Positions 34,869-47,549 of a DNA stretch of 64,000 nucleotides are shown one piece after another. A program made the position numbers and the translations under genes. Each line of letters begins with the position of its first letter. Within the stretch, counting starts at the first letter, position 1. The notes beneath the pieces were generated by a model, which was given only the letters and a program-made list of their open reading frames with translations, made no database searches and was not told where the DNA came from. The stretch comes from Ziziphus jujuba (taxonomy: Eukaryota; Streptophyta; Magnoliopsida; Rosales; Rhamnaceae): positions 18,445,001 to 18,509,000 of the forward strand of contig NC_083390.1 of NCBI RefSeq assembly GCF_031755915.1, written 5' to 3'.

Positions 34869-35806
34869 ATGAGGTATCTCTCTCTTTCTTTTTTTTCTTT
34901 TTTTTTAATATATGGAAAGAGCAGGAAGCACCTCCTCTAAACCATAGGATATTTCATAGATCTAATAAATTTTAAATATTGTATATTTCTGCTAATGGTG
35001 TGTGTGTGAGAGAGAATTTTAAGTGGGGAATATTCTTTTGCTTTTAAGTTTTAACATCCTGGTTTTGTTTGATATTATTATTATAAAGACTATGGGAAAG
35101 AATTGAAGCTCGTAATAAGAAGTTCTCAAATGGAAAATTATCAGGTTTTTGGCCATTAAGAGCTGCATGGTTAAATTTTTTTGAAAGCTATTGATTGTTA
35201 AAAACATCAATATCAAAATAACGCAACACTGTTTTATTAGATTCGCTTCTATTGATATTAGATGATATGTAGTATCCAAACTTTAATACGTCTAGCATTA
35301 CTTATTTGATGAATATGATCTATTCCAACAAAGGATTTCTACAATTCTTTTCAGCAAAAACAGGATTTCTACAATTCTAATTTAAGCTGCAAATGGCAAT
35401 GCAATTTGATATTATTGATGTTACAAACACTTTTTTTATTTTTCCTCCATTTTAGTGGATTATTATGAATTTTAATACTGTAGGTTGTAATTAGTTGAAT
35501 ATATATTTATAAAAGTTTAACTTTATCAATTTTGTTTTATAGGATGTATATCTTCTTTATCCAAAAAAAAAAATGTAATTTCTACAAAATTGCAAGAAAT
35601 AAAATAAAAAGTGGAGCTGATGTTAAACAACAATAAAATAAAATAGGAAAAGTCCATTGAAGAAGACGAAGGTTTTGCAGATCTAAATGGAAGTGAGAAA
35701 AATTAAAAAAAAAAAAAAAGCTTAGTGAAATATTAGAATTGAAATAAAAATAAAAATATTTTTTTTTTTATTTTTTATTTTGTGAGGATTGTGATTTCGA
35801 TGAGTT
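34869..35806. other. Spacer between LINE and CACTA-2
   Basis: AT-rich sequence that begins with a candidate LINE target duplication (34869-34883). A segment at about 35375-35425 resembles one at about 46970-47035 (TAATTTAAG, then ATGGCA and TTACAAACAC), on the other side of CACTA-2. I see no gene. Confidence 0.5.
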
Positions 35807-36249
35807 TACTATACGAAAATTGAGATCTAGCAACACTAGTTTAGCAAAGCTACGAAACAAACACGTCTGAAAAAACAAAACCGCGACACTCAAGCTAAAG
35901 CATTAGTTAAAATTCCAAAAATATATGACACGTTCAAAAACTATCGAAGTCAAATGGTCGCTAAAAACAACAATACGCGATGCTGCCCTTCAGCATCGCT
36001 GAATATGCGGTTGAATAGAGAGTCACCTTTATCTATGTTTTTATAATAACAAAATTTAATTATATGAATACTACAAAATAGATGAAAATAGGCGATGTTT
36101 ATAATATAAAATGCGTCGTTTAATATTTGATATGATAAAAAAAGAAAAATCGCTTAAACTTGCAAAAAAGCAATATAACTGAGATTGTTGTTCAATTATT
36201 TAATTTTTCATATACAGTTTATTTTTTGTTACTTAAACTTGCAAATCTC

Positions 36250-39200
36250 TTAAATTGTATTTCTGTTTTTTTTTTTTTTTAAGATAAAGGGCACAGGCGA
36301 TGTAACTACTTCATTCCGCACCACTTGTTCTTTTTTTTTTTTTTTTTTTTGAACAATGGGATTTTTTTTCAATTTCAAATAACTAGTGAAAATTTTTAAG
36401 CAATATAACTGAGGTTATTGTTCAATTATTTAATTTTTCATGTACAATTTATTTTCTGTTAATTAAATTTGCAAATCTCTTGTATTCTTGTTTTTTCTTA
36501 AGATAAGCGGAACAGGCGATGCAACGGTTTCATTCTGCGTCGCCTGTTCCCTTTTTATTTTCTATTTTTTAATCAATATGATTTTATTTCAACTTCAAAC
36601 AACTAATAAAAATATTTAAGCAATATAACTGAGGTAATTTTATTTTTTTTTAAGATAAAGGGAATAGGCGATGCAATAGCTTCATTTCGCGTCACCTGTT
36701 CCCTTTTTGTTTTTTTTTTTAATCAATGTAATTTTCTTTCAACTTCAAATAACCAGTAAAAATATTTAAGCAATATAATTGAGGTCGTCTTTTATTTATT
36801 TATTTTTTTAAGATAAAGCGAATAGGCGATGCAACTGCTTCATTCCGTGTCACTTGTTCCCTTTTTTTTTTTTTTTTTAATCAAATGGATTTTTTTTCAA
36901 CTTCAAATAACCAGTGAAAATACTTAAGCAATATAATTGAGGTGGTTTTTTATTTTTATCTTTTACGATAAAGGGAACAGGCGTCGCTTGTTTCCTTTTT
37001 CTTTTTCTTCTTTTTAATTAATCTGATTTTCTTTCAACTTCAAGTAACTAGTAAAAATATTTAAGCAATATAACTGAGGCATTTTTTTTTTTTTTAACGT
37101 AAAGGGAGCAGGCGATGCAATTGCTTCACTATGCGTTGCTTGTTCCCTTTTTTTTTTTTTTTTCTTTTATCAATGTAATTTTTTTTCAACATCAAATAAT
37201 CAGTGAAAATATTTAAGCAATATAACTGAGGTGTTTTTTTTTTTTTTTTTTAACATAAAGGGAGCAGGCGATGCAATTGCTCCACTATGCGTTGCTTGTT
37301 CCCTTTTTTTTTTTTTTTTCTTTTATCAATGTGATTTTTTTCAACATCAAATAACCAGTTAAAATATTTAACCAATATAAATGAGGTGGTTGTAAAATTA
37401 TTTTGTTTTTAATGTACAGTTTATTTTCTGTTAATTAAACTTGCAAATTTCTTAAATTGTATATATTTTTTTTTTAAGATAAAGGGAACAGGTGACATAA
37501 CTGTTTCATTCCGCATCGCCTGTTATCTTTTTTTTTTTTTTTTTAAATCAATCTGATTTTCTTTCAACTTCAAATAATCAGTAAAAATATTTAAGCAATA
37601 TAACTAAGGTATTTTTTTTATTTTTTTATTTTTGATAAAGGGAAGAGGCGACGTAACTGCTTCATTCCGGGTTGCCTGTTTTTTTTTTTTTAATCAATCT
37701 GATTTTTTTTCAATTTCAAATAACCAGTGAAAGTATTTAACCAATATATTTTTAGATAAAGGGAAAAGGTGACGCAATTGCTTCATTATAGATCGCCTGT
37801 TCTCTTTTTTTTTTTTAATCAATGTGATTTTTTTTTCAACTTTAAATAACTAATGAAAATATTTAAACAATATAACTGAAGTGGTTGTACAATTATTTTG
37901 TTTTTCATGTATAGTTTATTTTCTATTAATTAAACTTGCAAATATCTTCAATTGTATTTTATTTTATTTTTTAATAAATGGAACCGACGACGCAACCCGT
38001 TTATTACACATCGCCTATTTCCTTTTTTTTTTTTTTAATCAATGTGATTTTCTTTCAACTTCAAATAACTATTGAAAATATTTAAGTAATATAATTGAGG
38101 TGGTTGTTCAATTATTTTGTTTTTCATATATAGTTTATTTTTTGTTTAAACTTGAAAATCTCTAAAATTGTATTTTTGTTTTAGTTTTTTTTTTTTAAAT
38201 ACATGGAACAGGCGACTCAACGTCTTCGTTCTGCATCGCTCGTTCCTTTTTTTTTTTTTTAATCAATGTAATTTTTTTCAACTTCAAATAACCAATTAAA
38301 ATATTTAAGTAATATAACTGAGGTGGTTGTATAATTATTTTGTTTTTCATGTACAGTTTATTTTCTGTTAATTAAACTTGCAAACTTCTAAAATTGTATT
38401 TTTGTTTTTTTTTTTTTTAAAGATAAAGGAACAGGCAATGCAACTGCTTCATTCCTCATCACTGTTTCCCTTTTTTTTTTTTTTAATCAATTTAATTTTC
38501 TTTTAACTTCAAATAAGCAATATAATTGAGTTATTTGAAGTTGAAAGAAAATATGATTGATTAAAAAAAAAAAAAAGGAACAAGTGAAGAGAAAGAAGCA
38601 ATTTCGTCACCTATTACCTTTATCTAAAAAAAAATAAAAAATAAAAAACCACCTCAGTTATATTGCTTAAATATTTTCACTGGTTATTTGAAGTTGAAAG
38701 AAAATCAGATTGGTTTAAAAAAAAAAAAAGCAACAGGTGACGCGGAATGATGCCGTTGTGTCGCCTGTTCTTTTTACCTTTAAAAAAAAAAAAAAAAACA
38801 AAAGTACAATTTAAGAGATTTGCAAATTTAATTAATAGAAAATAAATTGTATATGAAAAATGAAATAATTGTACAACCGCCTCAATTATATTGAGTAAAT
38901 ATTTTCACTGATTATTTGAAGTTAAAAAAATAACATTAATTAAAAAAAAAAGGAAATAGGTGACGCATAATAAAGTAGTTGTATCGCCTGTTCACTTTAT
39001 TTAAAGAAAAAAAAAACAAAAAAACACCTCAGTTATATTGCTTAAATATTTTGACTGATTATTTGAAGTTGAAAGAAAATCAGATTGATTAAAAAAAAAA
39101 AAAAAAAAAGGTAACAGGTGACGCGAAATGAAGTCATTGCGTTGCCTGTTCTCTTTATCTTTGAAAAAAAACAAAAATATAATTTAAGGGATTTACAAGT

Positions 39201-40110
39201 TTAATTAATAGAAAATAAACTGTACATGAAAAATAAAATAATCATGCAACCACCTCAGTTATATTACTTAAATATTTTTACTAGTTATTTAACGTTGAAA
39301 AATATCACATTGATTAAAAAAGAAAAAAAAAAGGGGAACAGGCGACGAGTAATGAAGCAGTTGCGATGCCTGTTCACTTTATCTTAAAAAAAAAAAACTA
39401 AAAACTAAAAAACCACCTCATTTTTTTTTTTGCTTAAATATTTTTACTAGTTATTTGAAATTGAAAAAAAATCAGATTGATTAAAAAAAAAAAAAAGGAG
39501 TAGGCAACATGGAATGAAGCAGCTACGACGCTTGTTCCCTTTATCTTAAAAAAATAATAATAATAAAAAATAAAAAACCACCTTAGTTATATTGTTTAAA
39601 TATTTTCACTGGTTATTTGAAATTAAAAGAAAATCAGATTGATTTTAAAAAAAAAAAAAAAAAGGTAACAGGTGACGCGGAATGAAGCCGTTGCGTCACC
39701 TATTCCCTTTATCTTTAAAAAAAAAAAACAAAAATACAATTTAAGATATTTGCAAGTTTAATTAATAGAAAATAAACTGTACATGAAAAACAAAATAATT
39801 GTACAACTATCTTAGTTATATTGCTTAAATATTTTCACTAGTTATTTGAAGTTGAAAAAATATCACATTGATTAAAAAAAAAAAAAAAAAGGGAACAGGC
39901 GACGTGTAATGAAGCAGTTGCATTGCCTGTTCCCTTTATGCAAAAACAAAAAACCACCTCAGTTATATTGCTTAAATATTTTCACTGGCTATTTGAAGTT
40001 GAAAAAAATCACATTGATTAAAAAAAAAAAAAAAAAAGGGAACAGGCGGCGCATAAGGAAGCAGTTGCGTTGCCTATTCCTTTTTTTAAGAGTCTTGCAA
40101 GTTAAAACAG
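36250..40110. repeat. Giant inverted repeat of about 22 hairpin modules in CACTA-2
   Basis: About 13 modules of the form GGGAACAGGCGATGCAA...TGCGTCGCCTGTTCCC lie at roughly 150-220-bp spacing from 36291 to 38470. The flanking sequence runs in one orientation (AATCAATGTGATTTT, CAACTTCAAATAACCAG, AATATAACTGAGGTGG). From about 38577 to 40080 nine more modules follow with the flanks reverse-complemented (CCACCTCAGTTATATTG, TTATTTGAAGTTGAAA). The turn is at about 38523, where TTAACTTCAAATA and TTATTTGAAGTTGAA face each other across a loop of about 15 bases. Confidence 0.9.
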
Positions 40111-40199
40111 AAAATAAGTTGTAATTTGGAAAAATAATTATTTTTAAATGTAATAAAGGATGACACGAAAGTATGAAATTGCATCGCCCGTACCTTTTT

Positions 40200-41800
40200 T
40201 ATAAACAAAATTAAGTACTTAGTTCAGAAAATTAAAAAAGTATAAGGTGACTCTTTTGGATGTGAATGGGTCGCTTGAAATTATCTAGCGATGCATTTAT
40301 CATTTAGTGTGTTGCTTGTTCTTTCAAATTAAAAAAAAAATTAATGGATTTGCAAATTTTAAATGCAAATAAACTATCATTGATACCCAAAAACCTGAAA
40401 GTTATCTCATTGAGCATAGTTCAGAGAAATTGGACTATAAGTCGTTGTTGCATTAGATCAATTATACAATTGGATACCCTATCTCAAATTAGGTCCTGAG
40501 ATGTATTTTTGTGTTTCGTGTATACACATATATATATGTGAATAATTGATAAGAGCATTGACAAAACTGTTTTCTATTTTTAGATCAATGGAATTGATGT
40601 TCATTGGATTGCTACGTGAAAATATTTGTGGATGAAATTTCAAAAAACTAATTAAAGCTTAAAAATAAATATTAAAAACAAGGAGATAAGGCGACCCTTT
40701 TAAAATGCAACTACATTGCCAGTTCTTAAAATTTTAGAAACAGAAAGAGAAACATTTATGAGACTTGCATATTTTAAAAGCAAATGCAAATTTTAAACTT
40801 AAATAAAGTACAAAATCCTATTTAAAGGGCCAAAAAAAAAATTATAACAGGTGATGCTATGAGAACACATTGCATCGCCTATTCCTGTTGTTATTAAAAC
40901 AACATACACATTGAGAGATTTGCAAGTTTAAATAGAAAATAAATTGTACTTTGGAAAAAAAAAATTTAAATAACAAGGACATTAAAATATTGTACTGCGT
41001 CGTCCGTTTATTTTAATTAAGTATTTGATACAAAAAATTTAAAAAGTATAAGGCGACTCTTTTGGATATGAATGAGTCGCTTTGAACTATCTGGCGACTC
41101 TTTTGTATTTAAATGCGTCGCTTGTTATTTTAAAAAAAAATATTAATGAGTTTGTAAATTTTAATGCAAATAAACTATCATTGATACCCAAAAACCTAAA
41201 AGTTCATCTCGTTGAACATACTTATGTAGAGAAATTGGACTATAAGTCCTTGTTGCATTAGATCAATTATACAATTGGTATACCCTATGTCAAATTAGGT
41301 CGTGAGATGTGTTTTTGTATTTCGTGTATACGTATATATGTGAATAATTTAGAAGAGCATTGACAAAACTATTTTCTATTTTTAAATCAATGGAATTGAT
41401 GTTCATTGGATTGTTATGTGAAAATATATGTAGATAAAATTTCAAAATACTAATTAAAGCTTACAAATAAATTTTAAAAACTAGGGGATGAGGCGACCCT
41501 TTTAAGATGCAACTGCATCGCTTGTTCTTAAAATTTTGGAGACATAAAAGGAACATTTATGAGACTTGCATATTTTAAAAGCAAATGCAAATTTTAAACT
41601 CAAATAAAGTACAAAATCCTATTTAAAGGGGGGGGGGGGAAGAGGGAAAAAAAAAAAAAAAAAAGGAACAAGTGACACTATCGAAAGACAATGTGTAGCC
41701 TGTTTCCCTAGTTTTTTTATAAAAAAAATACAATTTAAAATACTTGCAAGTTTAAGCAGAAAATAAACCATACTTGAAAAAAAATTTTAAAGAATAAAAA
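40200..41800. repeat. About 800-bp tandem duplication in CACTA-2
   Basis: Landmarks AAACTATCATTGATACCCAA, GAGAAATTGGACTATAAGTC and AGAGCATTGACAAAACT appear at about 40371-40568 and again at about 41172-41368. The period is close to 800. A more diverged third relative lies in CACTA-1 at about 31650-31960. No coding potential is seen. Confidence 0.85.
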
Positions 41801-42586
41801 AAAAAAAAGAGGCGACACTAAAGGAAGTAATTGCATTGCCATTTCTCTTAAAAAAAAAAATTGAGAAATTTGCCAGTTTAAACAGAAAATATAAAGTACT
41901 TGAAAAACAAAATAATTGAATAACTATTTCAATTATATTTCTTAAATATTTTCACTGGTTATTTGAAGTTAAAGAAAAATCATTTAAAAAAAAAATATTA
42001 CAGGCAACCCTATTAGAAGACATTGCATCTCTTGTTCCCTTGGAAAAAAAAAATTTTAACAAAGAAAAAAAAAAAACAAAACTAGGTGATGCTAAAAGAT
42101 GTAATTGCATCGCCGCATCTCTTTTCAGTACTAACCTTTAGCGACGCTGTTTATTCAAAAGTGTCACCTGTTTTGCCATTTTCTAAAAATTTTTGGCGCA
42201 TTTTAAAATTTTACACGCACCTTTGAATACTATTTCTTTTCACAAAATAGATGTTAGTAAACGACCTAATAGATGGTAGAATTGAAAGCAATCTAAGAGA
42301 GACTTGAAGAGTGGGATATTTCGGGTTTAGTTTTCCATTTGCCTATGTTGCCGTCTGGAAGCTGGATTTCTCTGTGTCGCCCTCATGGTTAGCTTGGCTT
42401 CTTTTTTCTTCCTCTCCATCATTTCGGTGAGTTTCTTTTTTCTTTATGATTGGCGGTGACATGTGGTGGGTTAGGTTATTTTTTATTTTTTTATTAAAAC
42501 CAAAGGTTAGGTTTGCTGGGTTTTCTTAGTCTTGCTTTTGTTGATAATTTGTTTGTTGACATTGTTTTGCTTAGATTGGTAGGAAA

Positions 42587-42679
42587 ATGGATAAATCATG
42601 GATAACAAAAGATAGAACCTCAAGCGATTTTGCTAAGGGGGTGAATGAATTTCTAAAATTTAGCATGGAGAATTTTTGA
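42587..42679 (+). pseudogene. CACTA Tnp2 N-terminal fragment (transposase-associated domain)
   Basis: A 30-residue frame beginning MDKSWITKDRTSSDFAKGVN has the characteristic MDKSWM...F..GV..F start of plant CACTA transposase-associated domains. A stop ends it after LKFSMENF. The next coding homology (DUF4218) starts only a few bases later, so the transposase core has been deleted. Confidence 0.7.
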
Positions 42680-42683
42680 ATTT

Positions 42684-43985
42684 TTGAAATTCAGGTGGAT
42701 GTACCTGTTTGAGAGGTACATGAAAGTATTAAAAGGTTATATTCGAAATAAAAATTGGCCAAAAGATTATATTGCCGAGAGTTACATATGTGAAGAAGTG
42801 ATTGAGTTTTGTAGTGAATTTCAAAGAGGGTTAGATGCAGTTGGAAACCCCATTGGTAGATATCAAAAGTTAAATGATAAAGATGATGTTGGTGCCCCCA
42901 TCAAAGATGGAAAAAATCAATCAATTGACTAACAACTTTGGGAGCAAGTCCATAGATGCGTACTTTCGAATGCACCAGAAGTGAAACCGTATGTCAGGTG
43001 CATATATATATGTTGATGTATAAATTAGTTGATATTTTTAATATATATATGTCAACATGTATAATTTAGTTGATATTTTGAATACATTAATATGCATAAA
43101 TAAGTTGATATTTTGGATATTTTTATTAATTACAAAAACTTTTCTTTGTTTTAGTATTCATTTTGAAGTCTTGAAGTCAACAAAAAAAAAATTGAGAAAA
43201 AAAAAGGAAGATGGTTTCAAGACGAACACAAACATACATTTATGTACTGGTTACGTGATAAGGTATGGGAAAGTTAAATATTCAATATAATATCATTATT
43301 TTAGCTTTAATTTTTTATATTTTTTTCAATTGACTAGATTGAACAGGAGCGAACTCAACCAAATCACATAGTTTCTAAAACATTAAGATGGCTAGCCCAT
43401 GGTCCGCAATAAGTGGTAACGAAACATGAAGGATATGTCATTAGAGGGGGTTCGATTCAACATTTTAGATATGGATAATAAGCGGGTCACCCATAATAGT
43501 GGTGTCAAAGTTATTGCCAAAAGTGAGTATTTTGCTAGTGCATGCTAAGGATAATAACCCAATTTTAAATTGAGATGGCATACTATAGGATCATAAGAGA
43601 AATTTGGAATGTCAATTATACTATGTTTCGAATTCCAATGTTCAAGTGCGATTAGGTTAACAGCAATGGTGTGAAAGTTGATGAGATAGAGTTTACATGT
43701 GTTAACTTTAATAAAATTGGATATAAATCTGACCCATTCATCATGACTTCACAAGTTCAACAAATATTTTATATTGAAGATCAACTTGATTCAAGATGGT
43801 CTGTTATTTGAACTCCACCACAACATTGTATTTTTGTTGAAGAAGAACTGATTGAAGAAGATGTTCTTGGCGATACTACGATGGCTTACAATCCATTTGT
43901 CATACAGTTGTCAAGTGTTGATGAAAATGATAATGAGGATGAATGTGAGAGTGACTATGTTTGTAATGATTGTGAGGAGATATGG
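42684..43985 (+). pseudogene. CACTA Tnp2-type gene remnant (DUF4218 and DUF4216 regions)
   Basis: An AG acceptor precedes RWMYLFERYMKVLKGYIRNK and then EEVIEFCSEFQ, matching the DUF4218 region. After stops and an intron-like gap come WFQDEHKHTFMYWLRDK and RWLAHGPQ. From about 43400 to 43985 follows a DUF4216-like region: REIWNVNYTMFRIPMFKCD, VQQIFYIEDQLDSRWSV, and a terminal acidic DENDNEDECESDYVCND. Several stops and frameshifts disable it. The catalytic Transposase_21 region is absent. Confidence 0.7.
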
Positions 43986-44559
43986 ATAAATAATATATTC
44001 TAAATAAATTGGTACGTATATCTTCTAATTATGTTTTAAGTAATATTTATGACATTTATTATTATTCATTTAATTGTTTTTTTGATCTACTTCATTATCT
44101 GTTTTCCACTTTTAATTGTGAGAAATGTGTCTCGCCAAATCTCAAGAACAATGGTAAAATTCTTTAAATTTTTATTTATTAAATTACAAATTTAATAATG
44201 ATTAATATTTATTTATTTTGCATAAGTGTTAATAACTTTTTTAATTTTTCCATATGCAGTATGAGAGTGTAATATCGTCAACAAGAGAACGTCAACTTCC
44301 ATCTCAATGAGTATGCATTCATGGAAGTTTAATTAATATTGAATTTGCTTTTGCACATACAATAGTTTACCAAATTATCTAAAAATATGTCAATAGGATA
44401 ATATTTAATTTACTTGATAATTATTTTATTATGAAAATATTTATTTTAAATTTTTTTATTCTAATTATTTTGGATGAAGCTAGTTTTAGTTTTTTTGTAT
44501 TTTAATTATTTTTACTATTTTAATTAATTTTCACAAAATTTTAAAAAAATAAATAAAGG

Positions 44560-45241
44560 GCGACTCATTAAAACAAACAATGTCACCTAACATATTTGGC
44601 GATGTTGTTTTTCCACATTTAGCGACATTTTTCAAAAAATCTCCTTTCATTGGCTATTTTTAACGACGCATATATTTAGCGACACTTTAAAAAACAGTCG
44701 CTAAAAGATTTTTTAGCTACTGTTTCATACAGAGTCGTTAAATGTAAAGTGAAATGCATCACTAAAAGTAGACAATCAAATCTGGCTCATATGTTGAAAG
44801 CGTCGCTAAAAGTGCATTGCTAAAAATTGAAATAAAAATCTAACATATTTGACAAATGGATCGCTAAAAATTTGATGGAAAATCTGATGCATATGATAAA
44901 TATATCGGTAAAAGTGCATCGCTAAAAATTTGATGAAAAATCTGACATATTTAATAAATACGTCACTAAAAATTTAGTGGAAAATTTGATACATTTGATA
45001 AAGACATAATCAAAAACTCAAAAAATAAACAACTTATTTCAATAGCATCACGTTTTCTTTGAAAGTTTTGAGATGCATCGTTTTATATCGTCGATCTTTT
45101 TTAAAGCTAAAGTAATACTATTAATGCATCGTGTGTTGTTTTATAAATTTAGTAACAAGATGTTAGATAATGCCATATAATATATTGATCTTTATTCTAT
45201 ACAACGTATTAATTGCATCATTTGTCCATGCAATTAGGGTG
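44560..45241. repeat. 3' subterminal repeat cluster of CACTA-2
   Basis: Repeated GTCGCTAAAA, TTAGCGAC and GCATCGCTAAAAATTTGATG motifs, degenerate relative to CACTA-1, run up to the GGGTG terminus. The 5' counterpart lies at about 35830-36120. Confidence 0.65.
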
Positions 45242-47549
45242 GTTGGATGCTAATTTTACGTCAAGCAAGAACATTCCAGGTCTTCAACACCTGGCTCTCA
45301 AGCACAGGATTCAAATAAAGCTCAATGGCATAACCTTGATGTGACGCTGCTTGAAAACAAAATTCAGAGCAGAAAAAATACGAATTACGATAAAAAAAAA
45401 ACCAGCGGAAAAACCAATATTTAACAATACCCAGTAAGGAAAAAGCAAAATATACAGGATAATCAAATTGACCTACAGTCCTAATGATTTGGCTTATAGC
45501 CCAAGTTTACCAACAGCCCAAATTTCCTTTACTTTGAAAAATCTTCTAAAATCTTCTTCCCCGAATTTCCTTGCTTTTAAAGGATTTTAGTCAGTGTTTA
45601 TAGAAGGTTTGATTCTTTTCCTTTTGCTAAGATATATTTTTTGATATTTTTCTGCTTTTATTTTTATTAAATAACATGGAAGCCATAAAAGAGGAAAAGG
45701 AGGGAAAAACCAAAAAAAAAAAAAAAAGGATTTTGCCGGGGTCCCTAAATCTATATATATATATATATATATATACAGACACATATATAAATGGTTTGAA
45801 TATATTATAAATTAAAATGAATAGATTTTATGTATAGTTTTTTAAAGTTATTAATTCTTTAAAATTCATTTAGTTAAATCCGTCTAAGAAATAATTTTGA
45901 TAGTCATTTCATTGCTTTTTCCCAATAGTTTGTTAAATGGAAATATCTAAAAAGGAATTTAAGCTTTACCCTAAAAAAAAAAATTTAAGAATTTCTATAT
46001 TTTACCTATTTACTGCATGTTATCACTTTTTGAAAATATTGTTATGTCTTTAATTAATTAAGTATTTTTTTGCAACAATTTATTTAATTATTTTACAAAT
46101 TTAAGGTTAATTTCGAAATTTTCTTTTACCTATTTTTTGATAATATAATTTTATTGAATTATATATTAATTTATCATAGAAAACTCATATTTAAATTTTG
46201 TTGATTTATGTCTTTTGCTTTTACTAATTTATTATGTAATATTCAAATTTGACATTTATTATGTAATAAATAAATTATATATTTAAAAAATTTGATGGAT
46301 TATTATGGAATTTTATAGACTTTATAATTAATTTATAAGAATCCAACGAAATCTTTTAGGTCAAGTTGGATTTCATATTAACAATTTTTTTCACAATTTT
46401 ACTTTTAAAATCCATTTAAATTTATTAAAATCCATCATTTTTTAAAATTAATAACATTTTGAATACTTATAATTTTTAAAAGAACTATACAAATTTCTAA
46501 TTGAATACATTTAAATTTTAATAAATTTTTATATAAAATCTATTAAAATATGAATTGAATATTATTAAATTTATATAAATTTTTTTAAAATATAAATTAT
46601 TTACATTTAAAATTCTAAGCATTTTTAAAATTTTAAATATAATATAGTTCTTAAATTTCAGAATTCAATTCGGATATCTAAATCATTAGAATGCTGATCA
46701 ATAATTAAAATTTTTTTTAGTAATATGCCCTTCAACATCCAGGGCCAAAAAAAAAAAAGGGACAAAAAAAGATGACTTACTAGTACCACTTGATATAACA
46801 CAAACAGTGGCAAGATCACACTTTGATTTTTTTATTTTTTTTCTTTTTCTGATAAATCACGTAATTTTAAGTTATGTTAATTGAAGTTATTAATTATTAA
46901 TAAACTGTTATATTATTTGGTACCTCTACAATTTCATGTTATTTGATACCTTTTATTTGATACCTTTATAATTCTAATTTAAGTTGCTAATGCCCCATGG
47001 CATTGTATTTTTAGATTATTTACATTACATTACAAACACAATTTTTTTTTCTTTTTTTTCAACCATTTTATTTTAAAATAAGAGTTTATTTATCCAAATT
47101 TAAATTATATAAATTTTTTAACTGCTAATGTAAAGCCACATAATCTCAGTTTAAAAAAAAATAAAAACAACAATATTTTTTATTGTATTAATTTATAAAA
47201 ACAAATAAATAACATATATATATATATACACATAAATATATATTTGAGTATTTCTTTTTCCTGAAAAATCATTGGCAATAATAAGTATAATTTTGCTTCC
47301 AAACAAAAAGATTACCGCTGGGCACTGGCATTTGTAGCGCCCTCTCAATGACAAAGCACGTGCCACTCAAAAGTGACAGAGTGTAAAAAAGATGATGACG
47401 TGGATAACAAATTAAATTAAAAATAAATTTTGGAAAAATAAACAAGTATATAATAAAATTTTTCCAGTAAGTGATAACTGATAACGAAGAAGCTCTCTAT
47501 CTATTTATTTATTTATTTATTTATTTTTTTCTTCATCTGCTTCGCGGCC
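45242..47549. other. Spacer upstream of POD1
   Basis: AT-rich sequence. The first 350 bases are less AT-rich (CCAGGTCTTCAACACCTGGC, a short palindrome, and AGCCCAA motifs) and may be an unrecognised repeat fragment. A (TA)n run lies at about 45753-45774. The last 200 bases (GGCACTGGCATTTGTAGCGC, CACGTGCCACTC with a G-box CACGTG at 47358-47363, and a (TTTA)n tract) probably contain the POD1 promoter and 5' UTR. Confidence 0.55.

Larger units (their letters stand above)
35807..45241. mobile_element. CACTA (En/Spm) DNA transposon, large and decayed (CACTA-2)
   Basis: The 5' end TACTATACGAAAATTG matches the CACTA-1 end with a mutated first base. The 3' end ...GCAATTAGGGTG (reverse complement CACCCTAATTGC) aligns with the CACTA-1 3' end. 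The 3-bp repeat GTT flanks it (35804-35806 and 45242-45244). It contains a 5' GCGATGC hairpin array, a long inverted repeat, an 800-bp duplication, remnants of a Tnp2-type gene and a 3' cluster of TCGCTAAA motifs. It is related to CACTA-1 but has different internal deletions and heavier decay at both ends. It cannot encode a transposase. Confidence 0.75.

Noticed and set aside
36250..40110. CRISPR-like array of short palindromic repeats
   Set aside because: The host is a plant, the spacers are homologous to one another, and the modules lie within a CACTA transposon.
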